A stretch of DNA of 64,000 nt from positions 3,100,001-3,164,000 of the forward strand of contig JADJTD010000001.1 in NCBI GenBank assembly GCA_016711345.1, in the 5' to 3' direction. The position numbers and the translations under genes are program-made. Of this stretch, positions 8,682 through 17,150 are shown piece by piece. Source of the DNA: Chloracidobacterium sp. (lineage in GTDB: Bacteria > Acidobacteriota > Blastocatellia > Pyrinomonadales > Pyrinomonadaceae). Positions within the stretch are counted from its first letter, which is position 1. Each line of letters begins with the position of its first letter. Under the pieces are notes generated by a model. That model had not been told where the DNA came from. It searched no databases and saw nothing but the letters and a program-made list of their open reading frames with translations.

Positions 8682-9569
8682 ATGTCGGCACATTCACATT
8701 CGGACAAGTTTGTTTACCACGAGCCCGGGCTTCAGCATCAGTTTGAAGACATGGGCCAGCAGGAAGAAAGCGTCTCGATCGGGATGTGGTTGTTCCTTGT
8801 CCAGGAGATCATGTTCTTCGGCGGGTTGTTTACGGCATATCTCGTTTTTCGTTCGCGGTATCCGATGGCGTTTGCGGCCGGCAGTAATCATCTCGACGCA
8901 TTCTGGGGCGGCCTCAACACCCTCGTACTCATCGTCAGCTCACTGACGATGGCCCTCACGGTCTATTACGCTCAGAAGGGCAAACGGATGATGCAGGTCG
9001 TGATGATCGTGCTTACGATGATCTTTGGCGCGGCCTTTTTGGGTGTCAAGGCGATCGAGTACACGAGCAAGTATAACGACGGCCTGATCCCGGTCACAGG
9101 GCTCAATAAAAGATATAAAGAGGATAAGAATGCTCATCACGAAGCCGAGAAGCCCTGTTGGCAGGTATCGCACGGCCCCGATGCGGCAGCTCACCACGCC
9201 CCAAATCCGAAAGGTGAGTTTCAGTGGGCCGACTGTTCACTGGTCAAATACGCCCAGGATAAGAATCTGCTGACCAACGCGGAAAAGATCGGCTATTTCT
9301 CTAATGGGATCATTGACGCCAACAAGTTTCGCGACAAGGTGCGCATTTTCTATTTCATCTACTTTGTGATGACAGGGCTGCACGCCCTTCATATGATAGT
9401 GGGCCTCGGCCTGATGCTATGGCTGCTCTGGACGGCCTGGCGCGGCTATTACACGGCGGAATATTATATGCCGGTTGAAATGTCGGGACTTTACTGGCAC
9501 TTTGTCGATATTGTTTGGATATTCCTGTTTCCTCTGCTCTACCTGCTGGGCAGGCACTTTATGCATTAG
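8682..9569 (+). CDS. ctaE: Cytochrome c oxidase subunit III with an enlarged loop
   Basis: A 295-residue subunit III. The helices around SIGMWLFLVQEIMFFGG, the EY pair in GVKAIEY and GLHALHMIVGL are family hallmarks. Between the helix ending at about residue 128 and the one starting at 221 lies a hydrophilic stretch of about 90 residues, rich in Lys, Asp, His and Asn, with two Cys (C159, C185). In typical bacterial subunits this loop is only about 25-30 residues, so roughly 60 are extra. The N-terminal region before the first helix is His-rich. It is translated after a hairpin-forming gap and followed 6 bases later by subunit IV. Confidence 0.95.
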   Translation: MSAHSHSDKFVYHEPGLQHQFEDMGQQEESVSIGMWLFLVQEIMFFGGLFTAYLVFRSRYPMAFAAGSNHLDAFWGGLNTLVLIVSSLTMALTVYYAQKGKRMMQVVMIVLTMIFGAAFLGVKAIEYTSKYNDGLIPVTGLNKRYKEDKNAHHEAEKPCWQVSHGPDAAAHHAPNPKGEFQWADCSLVKYAQDKNLLTNAEKIGYFSNGIIDANKFRDKVRIFYFIYFVMTGLHALHMIVGLGLMLWLLWTAWRGYYTAEYYMPVEMSGLYWHFVDIVWIFLFPLLYLLGRHFMH

Positions 9570-9575
9570 AAAATT

Positions 9576-9911
9576 ATGGCGACGGAACATAACCACGAAC
9601 ATCACGACCACGACCACATGAATATTCCCAAGTATTTGGGGATATTTATGATCCTTGTCGTCGGTACCATATTGACCTATTTTGCGGCGACCGTGGATAT
9701 GGACGGTATCTTTCCGGGAGCTAACACGCTGGTCGCACTTCTGATCGCGTTTACCAAAATGACCTTTGTCATGCTCTTTTTTATGCACGTCTATTGGAGC
9801 AAGCGTATGATCTGGCTGGCTGCGGTGGGCAGCTTCTTTTGGCTTGCGATAATGTTTGCATACACAATGCAGGATTATCTGACGAGAGGCTCGGGCGTCT
9901 TTACGGGTTAG
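9576..9911 (+). CDS. ctaF: Cytochrome c oxidase subunit IV (prokaryotic type)
   Basis: A 111-residue protein with three membrane helices (about residues 24-42, 51-70 and 79-100). The helix AFTKMTFVMLFFMHVYWSK is typical of the small prokaryotic subunit IV. The N-terminus is very rich in His, Asp and Glu (EHNHEHHDHDHMN) and might bind metal ions; that is inference. It is the last gene of the operon and is followed by a strong hairpin. Confidence 0.92.
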   Translation: MATEHNHEHHDHDHMNIPKYLGIFMILVVGTILTYFAATVDMDGIFPGANTLVALLIAFTKMTFVMLFFMHVYWSKRMIWLAAVGSFFWLAIMFAYTMQDYLTRGSGVFTG

Positions 9912-9933
9912 TCCACTTTTCGAGAAATGATGT

Positions 9934-9976
9934 GCGCGGAACATGAGGCAAAAGCGGCCTCGGTTCCGCGCCTTTT
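9934..9976 (+). terminator. Terminator after the cytochrome oxidase operon
   Basis: A GC-rich hairpin with arms GCGCGGAAC (9934-9942) and GTTCCGCGC (9963-9971), an inner GAGGC/GCCTC pair and a short CTTTTCTT tract. It lies 22 bases after the ctaF stop. Confidence 0.85.
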
Positions 9977-10092
9977 CTTGGTTAGGATATGCTGTTTTGA
10001 CGTGGTATTATTTTCGGTTTGAGGAGCGTCACAAGGTGTGATTTGGGTAGCTTTGCTACAACTGTAAGGCCGATTCGAGGCATCAGAGTAGG

Positions 10093-11187
10093 ATGAGGTT
10101 TTTAACCGCTAGATCATTGCAACTAAAGACATTGCTGATAGCAATGGCGGCTCTTTTTGCCGTTGGGTGCAACATCGTCAAGACTGACAAGAAAACGCCA
10201 ACTCTCCTTAAAACTGAAAATGCCGGCCAGCAGACTTTGATCAACGAGATCAATCGATTTGCGAAAGTAACTTCGATGCGGGCGAAGATGTATTTGAAGT
10301 TTGAGGACAACTCGTTTGCCGAGTTCGGCAGCAAGGAAGTTTATCGACAAGCGGACGGCGAAGTTGTTGTTCAGCGTCCGGGCAAGATCTTGCTAAAGGT
10401 CCAGGTGCCGATAATAAAAAGTGATGTCGCTCAGATGACTTCGGACGGCACAAATTTTCGAGTAGCGGTATTGCAGGATGGCGGTTCGGGCAAATATAAA
10501 AAGTTTGTCAAGGGAACTAATAATGCCGACTATTCAAAACTGCAAAAGAACCTGAATTCCACCGATCTGAGCAACGGCAAAGTAGTTAAGGAGAGCGTAA
10601 ACGCATTTGCCAATCTCAGGCCGCAGCATTTCACCGATGCGATGCTTGTGCGTTCGACTGATAACGAAAAGCTTTACACTCAAAGCTCGATCTTTCAGAC
10701 CGAGGAAGACGAAAGCGTCGACAAAAAATCACCGCTTCGTAAAGTGATGCGTGGTTATTATTTGCTCGATGAATACGGCAAAACTACTGACGGCGGATTG
10801 ATGATTCAACGCCGATTTTGGTTCGACCGTGTTGGCGGTATTCGCTTGGCACGCCAGCAGATATTTGACGCAAAGGGCGAGATCGAATCTGACATCGTTT
10901 ATGGTAAGGAAGGGAACTTAGGCGAAAGCGGCGACTATCCAAACCTGCCGCTTGAGATCCAGGTGACGCGTCCGCAGGACAAATATTCGATGAAGCTGAC
11001 CTATCAAACACCTGAGGCTGTGAGCATCGGTAAGACCTATCCTGAGAACGCGTTCGTGCTTCAAAACTCGTGGAATTTAGAGGAGATCGACCTCGACAAG
11101 CGGCTGAGCGATGCAAGCGGCGATCTACAGCCCGGTACCGAGAAAAATAACGGCCCCCAAAAGACCTCAGGCACACGATTTCAATAA
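10093..11187 (+). CDS. Lipoprotein of the LolA-like / DUF4292-like type
   Basis: A 364-residue lipoprotein: a basic start, hydrophobic helix and lipobox-like AVGC at about residue 26. The body is strand-rich (SMRAKMYLKFED, GKILLKVQVP) with no catalytic motif; its outline resembles the lipid-binding half-barrel of LolA, but the match is loose. The next gene starts 8 bases later and encodes a LolD-like ATPase, and a second LolA-like protein closes the cluster, so a role in lipoprotein handling or outer-membrane assembly is the best inference. The region before it (9980-10092) shows no gene. Confidence 0.75.
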   Translation: MRFLTARSLQLKTLLIAMAALFAVGCNIVKTDKKTPTLLKTENAGQQTLINEINRFAKVTSMRAKMYLKFEDNSFAEFGSKEVYRQADGEVVVQRPGKILLKVQVPIIKSDVAQMTSDGTNFRVAVLQDGGSGKYKKFVKGTNNADYSKLQKNLNSTDLSNGKVVKESVNAFANLRPQHFTDAMLVRSTDNEKLYTQSSIFQTEEDESVDKKSPLRKVMRGYYLLDEYGKTTDGGLMIQRRFWFDRVGGIRLARQQIFDAKGEIESDIVYGKEGNLGESGDYPNLPLEIQVTRPQDKYSMKLTYQTPEAVSIGKTYPENAFVLQNSWNLEEIDLDKRLSDASGDLQPGTEKNNGPQKTSGTRFQ

Positions 11188-11195
11188 ACCTGACA

Positions 11196-11882
11196 ATGAA
11201 AGCCATCCTGTCCACAAGCGATCTAAAAAAATCGTACAAAATCGGAAAGATAGATGTTCCGGCGCTGCGTGGTATATCGCTTGAGGTGAACGAGGGCGAA
11301 TTTGTGGCGATAATGGGGCCGTCCGGTTGCGGTAAATCGACGTTGCTGCATCTGCTCGGCGGATTGCTGAGCCCGACAAGCGGCAGCATCTTAATAGACG
11401 GTGAGGACCTTGCAAAAGTGTCTGACTCACGACGTACAGACATCCGTCGCCGAAAGATCGGATTCGTCTTTCAGCGATTCAATCTTTTTCCGACACTGTC
11501 TGCCGAGGGCAATCTCAAACTTGCCGAGAAAATACACACAGGCAACGGCAGCAAGAATTCGGACAGACGGCGCGAGGTTTTGCGGCTTCTCAAGCTTGAA
11601 GATAAAATGCACCATAAGCCGCTCGAACTTTCCGGCGGAGAACAGCAGCGTGTCGCTCTTGCGAGGGCGATCGTCAACGCTCCGGCGATAATTTTGGCGG
11701 ACGAGCCGACGGGAAATCTCGATACTGAGAATTCGCAGATCGTTTTGGAGATGTTTCGCGAGCTAAATGAAAAATTTAATCAGACGATCATCATGATCAC
11801 GCACAACCCCGAGGCAGCGCTTGCCTGCTCGCGAACGATACAAATGCGTGACGGACACATTGTGTCAGAACCGCCTGCATAA
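11196..11882 (+). CDS. ABC transporter ATP-binding protein, LolD/MacB type
   Basis: A 228-residue ATPase with Walker A GPSGCGKST (about residue 41), signature LSGGEQQRVALARAI, Walker B IILADEPTG and the H-loop MITHNPEA. The N-terminal KSYKIGKIDVPALRGISLEV is typical of the LolD/MacB/FtsE-like group. Such ATPases work with an FtsX-like permease (LolC/E or MacB membrane part), but no permease gene lies in this cluster, so the partner must be elsewhere or the small membrane protein that follows is involved. It probably energises lipoprotein release or peptide export. Confidence 0.93.
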   Translation: MKAILSTSDLKKSYKIGKIDVPALRGISLEVNEGEFVAIMGPSGCGKSTLLHLLGGLLSPTSGSILIDGEDLAKVSDSRRTDIRRRKIGFVFQRFNLFPTLSAEGNLKLAEKIHTGNGSKNSDRRREVLRLLKLEDKMHHKPLELSGGEQQRVALARAIVNAPAIILADEPTGNLDTENSQIVLEMFRELNEKFNQTIIMITHNPEAALACSRTIQMRDGHIVSEPPA

Positions 11883-11914
11883 GCGGGCGGCAAGCCTGAC
11901 TAAATTGAGTTGTT

Positions 11915-12094
11915 ATGAAAAACATCATCAACTGGAACTATGAACGGGCCTCTTGGCAATGGGACGTTTTGTGCATCGTTATCCTTATTTTCATCTTTGC
12001 GACGCCAAAAGAATGGTTCGATAAAACCAAGGAGCCTGCAACCAAAACCGCCTCTTCGACCGTCAAAGATCAGGACTCTCTCAGAGTTAATTAA
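11915..12094 (+). CDS. 59-residue single-helix membrane protein, function unknown
   Basis: A very small gene starting with ATG 11915 and ending with TAA 12092-12094. The product begins MKNIINWNYERASWQWDV, then has one membrane helix (about residues 18-30, LCIVILIFIFATP), then KEWFDKTKE and a polar tail. The pattern of Trp-rich start, helix, TPK and WF reads as a genuine conserved membrane protein rather than chance. It lies between the LolD-like ATPase and the LolA-like gene on the same strand. It may be an accessory to that transporter; this is inference. No enzymatic residues are visible. Confidence 0.7.
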   Translation: MKNIINWNYERASWQWDVLCIVILIFIFATPKEWFDKTKEPATKTASSTVKDQDSLRVN

Positions 12095-12133
12095 TAAAAC
12101 CCTTTAATTACATCGATTTAGATCGCTAAATTT

Positions 12134-12832
12134 ATGAGAAAAGCATTACGTTATAGTTTTTTTGTTGTCAGTTTCGGCCTTTTGATTTCATCTGTTTCCG
12201 TAACGGAAGCTAAGGCTCAGAATATCCTGGGTGAAATACTCAAACGCATGGATTTGAATAATAAAGCGCTCCAGTCTCTTACAGCAAATGTGACTATGGA
12301 GAAGGTAAATGTTCAGATCAATGATTCCGACATTTACATAGGAAGCACGAGTTATCTGCCCAAAACCGCAAAGCGCGGCTCATATATCAGAGTTGATTGG
12401 ACAAAGCCTACCGAGGAACAGATGGCAGTAATAGGCGATAATTATGAGCTTTATCGCCCAAGATTAAATCAAGTGATCGTTGGCAAGGTCAGCAAGGCCA
12501 AGAATAGTTCGGCTGTCGGCGGACCGCTGTCCTTTATGAACATGTCCAAGGCCCAACTTCAGGCAAACTACTCCGTCGTTTATCTTGGAGAAGAACAGGT
12601 CGGCGGTACAACGCGAACATGGCACATTCAACTTACGCCCAAAACGCCAACTAGCTACAAGATGGCTGACCTCTGGGTCGATCCGGACGGAATGCCTCGC
12701 CAAGCGAAGATCACGGAACAAAACAACGACACAACGACAGTTCTGCTCTCAAAGATTGAAAAGAACGTAAAACTTGACGGCAATATGTTTAAGCTGAACT
12801 ATCCAAGTTCGGCCAAGAAGATTAAAGCATAG
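12134..12832 (+). CDS. LolA-like outer-membrane lipoprotein carrier protein
   Basis: A 232-residue periplasmic protein with a signal peptide ending near VTEAKAQ (residue 29). The body shows the LolA outline: ILKRMDLNNKALQSLTANVTME, then paired strands and WHIQLTPKTPTSYKMADLWVDP, where the family has a conserved strand-turn preceding the hydrophobic cavity. LolA carries lipoproteins across the periplasm from LolCDE to the outer membrane. Its linkage to a LolD-like ATPase and another lipoprotein supports the assignment. A general role in lipid-linked cargo transport cannot be excluded. Confidence 0.8.
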   Translation: MRKALRYSFFVVSFGLLISSVSVTEAKAQNILGEILKRMDLNNKALQSLTANVTMEKVNVQINDSDIYIGSTSYLPKTAKRGSYIRVDWTKPTEEQMAVIGDNYELYRPRLNQVIVGKVSKAKNSSAVGGPLSFMNMSKAQLQANYSVVYLGEEQVGGTTRTWHIQLTPKTPTSYKMADLWVDPDGMPRQAKITEQNNDTTTVLLSKIEKNVKLDGNMFKLNYPSSAKKIKA

Positions 12833-13184
12833 TTACGTCGAATACGTTGTTGCCAAGTAACAAGCCTGTTATAGCCGTTGAATTAAGAGATTGACTCTGC
12901 TTCGCAGACTTGTTCCGGCGATGTTTGCGGTGTCTCGAATCCTCGTGTTGCTGTAACATTAATATGTGCAGCAGTTATGAAGTTTTGCGAGACAAAGCTT
13001 ACTTTTTTTCAACAATCGTGGAATGCGGGCATTTTGCGCCTTTAACTCCTGCATCTGCAAGGTTTAGTGCGTTCCACGGGGTAGTGGAACGGTGCGGAAC
13101 GTTGGAACTGGACAGAGTGAAAAAAAACGGTGGGACAGTGGGACACTTGGGACAGCTACACACTCCTTCCGAGCCTTTAGTGAT
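12833..13184. other. Intergenic gap with GGAAC and GGGACA quasi-repeats
   Basis: No convincing gene is present. Positions 13071-13077 (GTTCCAC) and 13084-13090 (GTGGAAC) form a small hairpin, followed by GGAAC at 13086, 13096 and 13104. A second run, GGGACA at about 13132, 13140 and 13150, follows after a poly-A stretch. The region looks like degenerate short repeats; the same GGAAC vocabulary recurs at 25097-25140. An open frame at 12910-13188 is made of these repeats and is not believed. Confidence 0.6.
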
Positions 13185-13213
13185 TTGAACGGATTAGGTT
13201 CAAAATTTATAAT
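13185..13213 (+). promoter_or_regulatory. Probable sigma-70 promoter of the radical SAM gene
   Basis: TTGAAC at 13185-13190 and TATAAT at 13208-13213 are separated by 17 bases, with the start codon 30 bases after the -10. Confidence 0.7.
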
Positions 13214-13242
13214 TACTTGTTTGAAGATTTGTGGTTTAGTTT

Positions 13243-14268
13243 ATGCCAAAGGCTAGCAGTTTTAGCAGATTTACACGCGGTGTGAGGCACACGGTTCGTG
13301 CTTTTGCATCGACGAAACATCCCGTTTTGGTGCATATTGTGCCGATGCGGCGGTGTAATTTGGCGTGTACCTATTGCAACGAATACGACAAGACGAGCGA
13401 TCCGGTGGCGATCGACGTAATGCTCGAACGCATTGATAAACTGGCTGAGTTTGGCTCGTCGGTCATTACAATTTCCGGCGGCGAGCCGATGATGCATCCT
13501 GAGATCTACGAGATCATCGAACGCATTCGCCATCACGGTATGATCGCCGGCCTGATCTCGAACGGCTATTATTTTCAACCCGAAAAGGTCAAGCGTCTCA
13601 ATGAAGCAGGCCTTGATTACCTGCAGATCTCGATCGACAACGTCACGCCCGATGACGTGTCGAAAAAGAGCCTCAAGGTGCTCGACAGCAAGCTCATAAA
13701 CCTTCGTGATCACGCGAAATTTAAGGTCAACATCAATTCGGTTGTCGGCGGCGGCGTTGCAAATCCCGATGAAGCTTTGCAGATCGCTAATAGAGCAAGA
13801 GAGCTAGGCTTTTCATCAACGGTCGGCGTCATTCACGACGGCGACGGTTTGCTCAAAGGTCTGACTCCACGTGAAAAAGAAGTTTACAAAGAGATCAAGT
13901 CGAAAGGAGCCAGTTCATACGCTCGTTGGAACTGGTTTCAGGACAAACTCGTCGATGGCGGCGAATACGAATGGCGCTGCCGTGCCGGTGCCCGTTATCT
14001 CTACATAGACGAAGCCGGAATTGTCAGTTGGTGCTCGCAACAGCGAGGCACGCCGGGCATCCCGCTGCTCGAATACACCCACGCCGACATGGATCGCGAA
14101 TACAACACCGAAAAATGGTGCGCCCCAACCTGCACGATCCAATGCGTCCACCAAGTCGGCCACCTAGACGCCTGGCGCGACCCGCAAATTTCGCTCACCG
14201 AATACAAGAAGCGTAACGGTAGCGGCTTGAAGAAAGAAGCAGTCGCTCAGGTCTTAGGCGCGGATTAA
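13243..14268 (+). CDS. Radical SAM protein with C-terminal Cys-rich domain
   Basis: A 341-residue radical S-adenosylmethionine enzyme. The 4Fe-4S triad is in RRCNLACTYC (C38, C42, C45), followed by the glycine-rich SISGGEP-like ITISGGEPMMH and the SAM-binding strand GLISNGYYF. A further group of Cys near the C-terminus (WRCRAG, SWCSQQRG, WCAPTCTIQC) suggests a SPASM-like extra cluster. Substrate is not predictable; relatives include HpnH-type and peptide-modifying enzymes. It starts 30 bases after a good promoter, and the flavin reductase gene begins 2 bases after its stop, so the two are probably made together, the reductase perhaps supplying electrons. Confidence 0.88.
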   Translation: MPKASSFSRFTRGVRHTVRAFASTKHPVLVHIVPMRRCNLACTYCNEYDKTSDPVAIDVMLERIDKLAEFGSSVITISGGEPMMHPEIYEIIERIRHHGMIAGLISNGYYFQPEKVKRLNEAGLDYLQISIDNVTPDDVSKKSLKVLDSKLINLRDHAKFKVNINSVVGGGVANPDEALQIANRARELGFSSTVGVIHDGDGLLKGLTPREKEVYKEIKSKGASSYARWNWFQDKLVDGGEYEWRCRAGARYLYIDEAGIVSWCSQQRGTPGIPLLEYTHADMDREYNTEKWCAPTCTIQCVHQVGHLDAWRDPQISLTEYKKRNGSGLKKEAVAQVLGAD

Positions 14269-14269
14269 C

Positions 14270-14848
14270 ATGGGTACGAGTCTCTTCATTCCAACTTTAC
14301 TCGGCACGGCACGCAAAAATCGCGAGAGCGGCAATGTCGCAAACTGGGTTTGCGGTAAGATGCGGGAGCGCGGAGATATAGAAACGCAGCTCTTTGACGT
14401 TTGTGATTTTAATTTGCCGCACGATCATTACGGTCCTGAGATCAGCGGAGATTTTCCCGAATGGCGCGATGCGATAATTCGCGCCGATGGCCTAGTTATC
14501 GTCACGCCCGAATATAATCACGGCTATCCCGGCAGCATGAAAAGTGTTCTCGACCTGCTGTTAAAAGAGTATATCCACAAAGCCGTCGCCTTCGTCGGCG
14601 TGTCCGCCGGACCGTGGGGAGGCACTCGCGTGATTGAAGCGTGTGTTCCGATGGTTCGTGAACTCGGCCTTGTCGTTACATTTAGCGATCTCAATTTTCC
14701 AAAGGTCGGAGACAAATTTGACGAGAACGGCAAACTTCTCGACGAAGCCTACGAAAAACGCATTGCAGGCTTTCTCGACGAACTCGTTTGGATGGCAAAG
14801 ACGCTTCGTCATGGCCGCGACAACTTTTCCTCAAAACACCACCAATAG
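14270..14848 (+). CDS. NAD(P)H-dependent FMN reductase family protein
   Basis: A 192-residue flavodoxin-like reductase. The phosphate-binding loop is GTARKNRES and the family motif TPEYNHGYPGSMKSVLD contacts FMN. It is likely cytoplasmic and reduces FMN or quinone-like acceptors with NAD(P)H; related proteins are azoreductases and SsuE-like enzymes. It follows the radical SAM gene with a one-base gap, so co-transcription is near certain. That pairing raises the possibility that it is the electron donor for the SAM enzyme, which is inference. Confidence 0.9.
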   Translation: MGTSLFIPTLLGTARKNRESGNVANWVCGKMRERGDIETQLFDVCDFNLPHDHYGPEISGDFPEWRDAIIRADGLVIVTPEYNHGYPGSMKSVLDLLLKEYIHKAVAFVGVSAGPWGGTRVIEACVPMVRELGLVVTFSDLNFPKVGDKFDENGKLLDEAYEKRIAGFLDELVWMAKTLRHGRDNFSSKHHQ

Positions 14849-14877
14849 AGTATTCTGTCTCTGGATAGAATATTATA

Positions 14878-15567
14878 ATGAGCCATCGCGAATTACATCG
14901 AACTCACCGTATCGGCTGGCTGCGCGCAGCTGTTTTAGGTGCCAACGACGGGATTGTTTCCACGGCAAGTCTTGTGATAGGCGTTGCTGCGGCCGATGCA
15001 GATCATGCGGCCGTAATGATCGCGGGGGTTGCGGGCCTTGTCGCCGGCTCAATGTCGATGGCAGCGGGCGAGTATGTTTCCGTGCATTCACAGGCTGATA
15101 CAGAAAAAGCCGATATTGAACGCGAGAAGCGGGAATTGGCCGCTAGCCCCGAACACGAATTGCACGAACTTGCAGGAATTTACATCGACCGCGGCCTTTC
15201 TCCCGATCTTGCTATGGAAGTGGCAACACAGCTAACAGCTCACGATGCGCTTGGTGCTCATACCCGCGACGAACTTGGTATATCGGAGGCTCTAAGTGCA
15301 AGGCCGATACAGGCGGCACTATTTTCAGCTGTGAGTTTTGCTATCGGTGCGGCGTTACCGCTTGGTGTCACGGCTATTGTTAATGGCACGGCAATGATCC
15401 CGTGGGTGGCTGGCAGTTCTCACGTATTTCTTGCACTGCTTGGCGGAGTAGCTGCTCGAGCGGGTGGAGCAGGCGTTTTAGCGGGAGCTTTTCGTGTCTT
15501 GTTTTGGGGAACGGCAGCGATGGCAGCTACCGCATTGGTCGGTAGACTGTTTGGTGCGGTCGTCTAA
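14878..15567 (+). CDS. VIT1/CCC1-family divalent metal transporter
   Basis: A 229-residue membrane protein. The N-terminal helix LRAAVLGANDGIVSTASLV and the following MSMAAGEYVSVHSQ are signatures of the VIT1/CCC1 family of iron and manganese transporters. A charged cytoplasmic segment (about residues 73-120, TEKADIEREKRELA) provides the metal-binding domain, and three more helices follow. It would export Fe2+ or Mn2+ from the cytoplasm. It is 29 bases after the flavin reductase and may be in the same unit. The gene is convergent with pyruvate kinase. Confidence 0.9.
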   Translation: MSHRELHRTHRIGWLRAAVLGANDGIVSTASLVIGVAAADADHAAVMIAGVAGLVAGSMSMAAGEYVSVHSQADTEKADIEREKRELAASPEHELHELAGIYIDRGLSPDLAMEVATQLTAHDALGAHTRDELGISEALSARPIQAALFSAVSFAIGAALPLGVTAIVNGTAMIPWVAGSSHVFLALLGGVAARAGGAGVLAGAFRVLFWGTAAMAATALVGRLFGAVV

Positions 15568-15603
15568 CTTATCCGTATTAAAAGAAACGCTAACTTCATT
15601 TTG

Positions 15604-17118
15604 TTACCTGCGCGGAACTTGTTCACCTATCGTCCAAACGATCACCGAACTGGACAAACCCAAGCCCGACAATCTGCCGGCCATCATAATAAGAGTTTCG
15701 CCTACTTCGACGACGCCTTCGTTTAGGAGAGTGAGTTCGCCCACTTTTAACATCTCTTCGGTGGAGTCGGAGCCCGCATCCATCAGATCCATCATTGTGA
15801 CATTGCCGAAGTCGGGTTCGCTCGCAGACGTACTTAAACTCTCGTGATAGAAAGGCCGCACGCCCCAGATCAAGGCCAACTGGTTTCGAGCGTCCGCTGA
15901 AGTCGTTAACGCAAACGTGAGCAGTCCGGAGCGAAACGCGGAAAGGCGTCGAGCCATTAGCCCAGACTCTGTAAAGACGGCGACCTTTTCCGTTTGCATC
16001 TCTTTTGCTGCGGCTGCAGCGGCTTTGCAGAGAGCTTGACTGGTTCTCGCAGAAGACGGTTGGTTAAATTTCACCGGCTTTCTCAACTGAGCGACTTCAA
16101 TGGTTTCAGCCGAATCAATGATGCGAGCCATCGTCTTGATCGTCTCGACCGGATGCCTGCCGGTGGCGGTTTCTGCCGAGAGCATAACGGCATCGGTGCC
16201 GTCCCAAACGGCGTTTGCAACGTCCGAAGCCTCTGCCCGCGTCGGGTACGTATGCTCGATCATCGATTGCAGCATCTGTGTTGCAGTGATAACAAATCTA
16301 TCGTTCGCGACCGCCTTTTCAATGATCCGCTTTTGATAAACGGGCACGAGTTCGACGCTGGTCTCAACGCCGAGGTCGCCTCGGGCGACCATTACTCCAT
16401 CGGTCGCTTCGATTATTTCGTCAAGGTTCTGGATGGCTTCGGCCTTTTCGATCTTTGCGACTAGCAATGCGCGGCCGAGCTTACGCTTATTCAGCTTTTT
16501 GATGATGTCTTTGACTTGTATGCAATCGGCGGCCGTTCGGACAAATGAAAGGGCTACGTAATCGACATTCTGCTCCATTGCCCATATCAGATCGGCGTGG
16601 TCCTTTTCGGTCATTGACGGGATCGGAAGCGGCGTGTTTGGCAGATTGATGCCTTTGCGTTCGCTGAGCAGTCCACCGGTCACGACACGGCAAAAGACTT
16701 CTGTTCCGCTCTCAGATTCGACGACAAGTTCGATCGCTCCGTCGTCAATAAGAATACGAGCGCCTGCCTCGACCGCGTCGGGAAGATGATCAAAATTCGT
16801 CGAAACTTCGTTTTCGTTCCCGACAATATCGCGGGTCGTGATCGTAAAACTTTGCCCTGCTTTGAGAATGACCGGCAGCCCGTCTTTTAATGTCCGTGTG
16901 CGGATCTTTGGGCCGGAGAGGTCAATGAGGATCGCTAGCGGTAGGCCGAGGGCAGCAGCAGCTGCACGGGCGGTGCGTATATTTTCTGCGTGCTCGTCGG
17001 TCGTGCCATGCGACATGTTTATGCGCACGGCATTTAGACCTGCTTTAAGCATCTCTTCCAAAATCGGCCGCGAATTCGATGCCGGGCCTAATGTGGCTAA
17101 TATCTTTGCTTTTCGCAT
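15604..17118 (-). CDS. pyk: Pyruvate kinase
   Basis: A 504-residue enzyme, longer than many bacterial pyruvate kinases (about 470). Motifs include MRKAKILATLGPAS at the start, NMSHGTTDEHAENI, the active-site Lys/Glu strand LLVAKIEKAEAI, MVARGDLGVE, and DAVMLSAETATGRHP. It converts phosphoenolpyruvate and ADP to pyruvate and ATP. The C-terminal domain, usually the allosteric part, is present. It lies 32 bases downstream of a GH15 gene on the same strand, so glucan breakdown and the last glycolytic step may be co-regulated. The 32-base gap is built of AACGCAAAGT-type repeats. Confidence 0.97.
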   Translation of the reverse strand: MRKAKILATLGPASNSRPILEEMLKAGLNAVRINMSHGTTDEHAENIRTARAAAAALGLPLAILIDLSGPKIRTRTLKDGLPVILKAGQSFTITTRDIVGNENEVSTNFDHLPDAVEAGARILIDDGAIELVVESESGTEVFCRVVTGGLLSERKGINLPNTPLPIPSMTEKDHADLIWAMEQNVDYVALSFVRTAADCIQVKDIIKKLNKRKLGRALLVAKIEKAEAIQNLDEIIEATDGVMVARGDLGVETSVELVPVYQKRIIEKAVANDRFVITATQMLQSMIEHTYPTRAEASDVANAVWDGTDAVMLSAETATGRHPVETIKTMARIIDSAETIEVAQLRKPVKFNQPSSARTSQALCKAAAAAAKEMQTEKVAVFTESGLMARRLSAFRSGLLTFALTTSADARNQLALIWGVRPFYHESLSTSASEPDFGNVTMMDLMDAGSDSTEEMLKVGELTLLNEGVVEVGETLIMMAGRLSGLGLSSSVIVWTIGEQVPRR

Positions 17119-17150
17119 TGATTAGATTTTAACGCAAAGTAGTAAAGACG

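Noticed and set aside
12910..13188. Open frame of 92 codons before the radical SAM gene
   Set aside because: It is built from short word repeats (GGAAC, GGGACA), lacks a ribosome site and runs into the promoter of the next gene.
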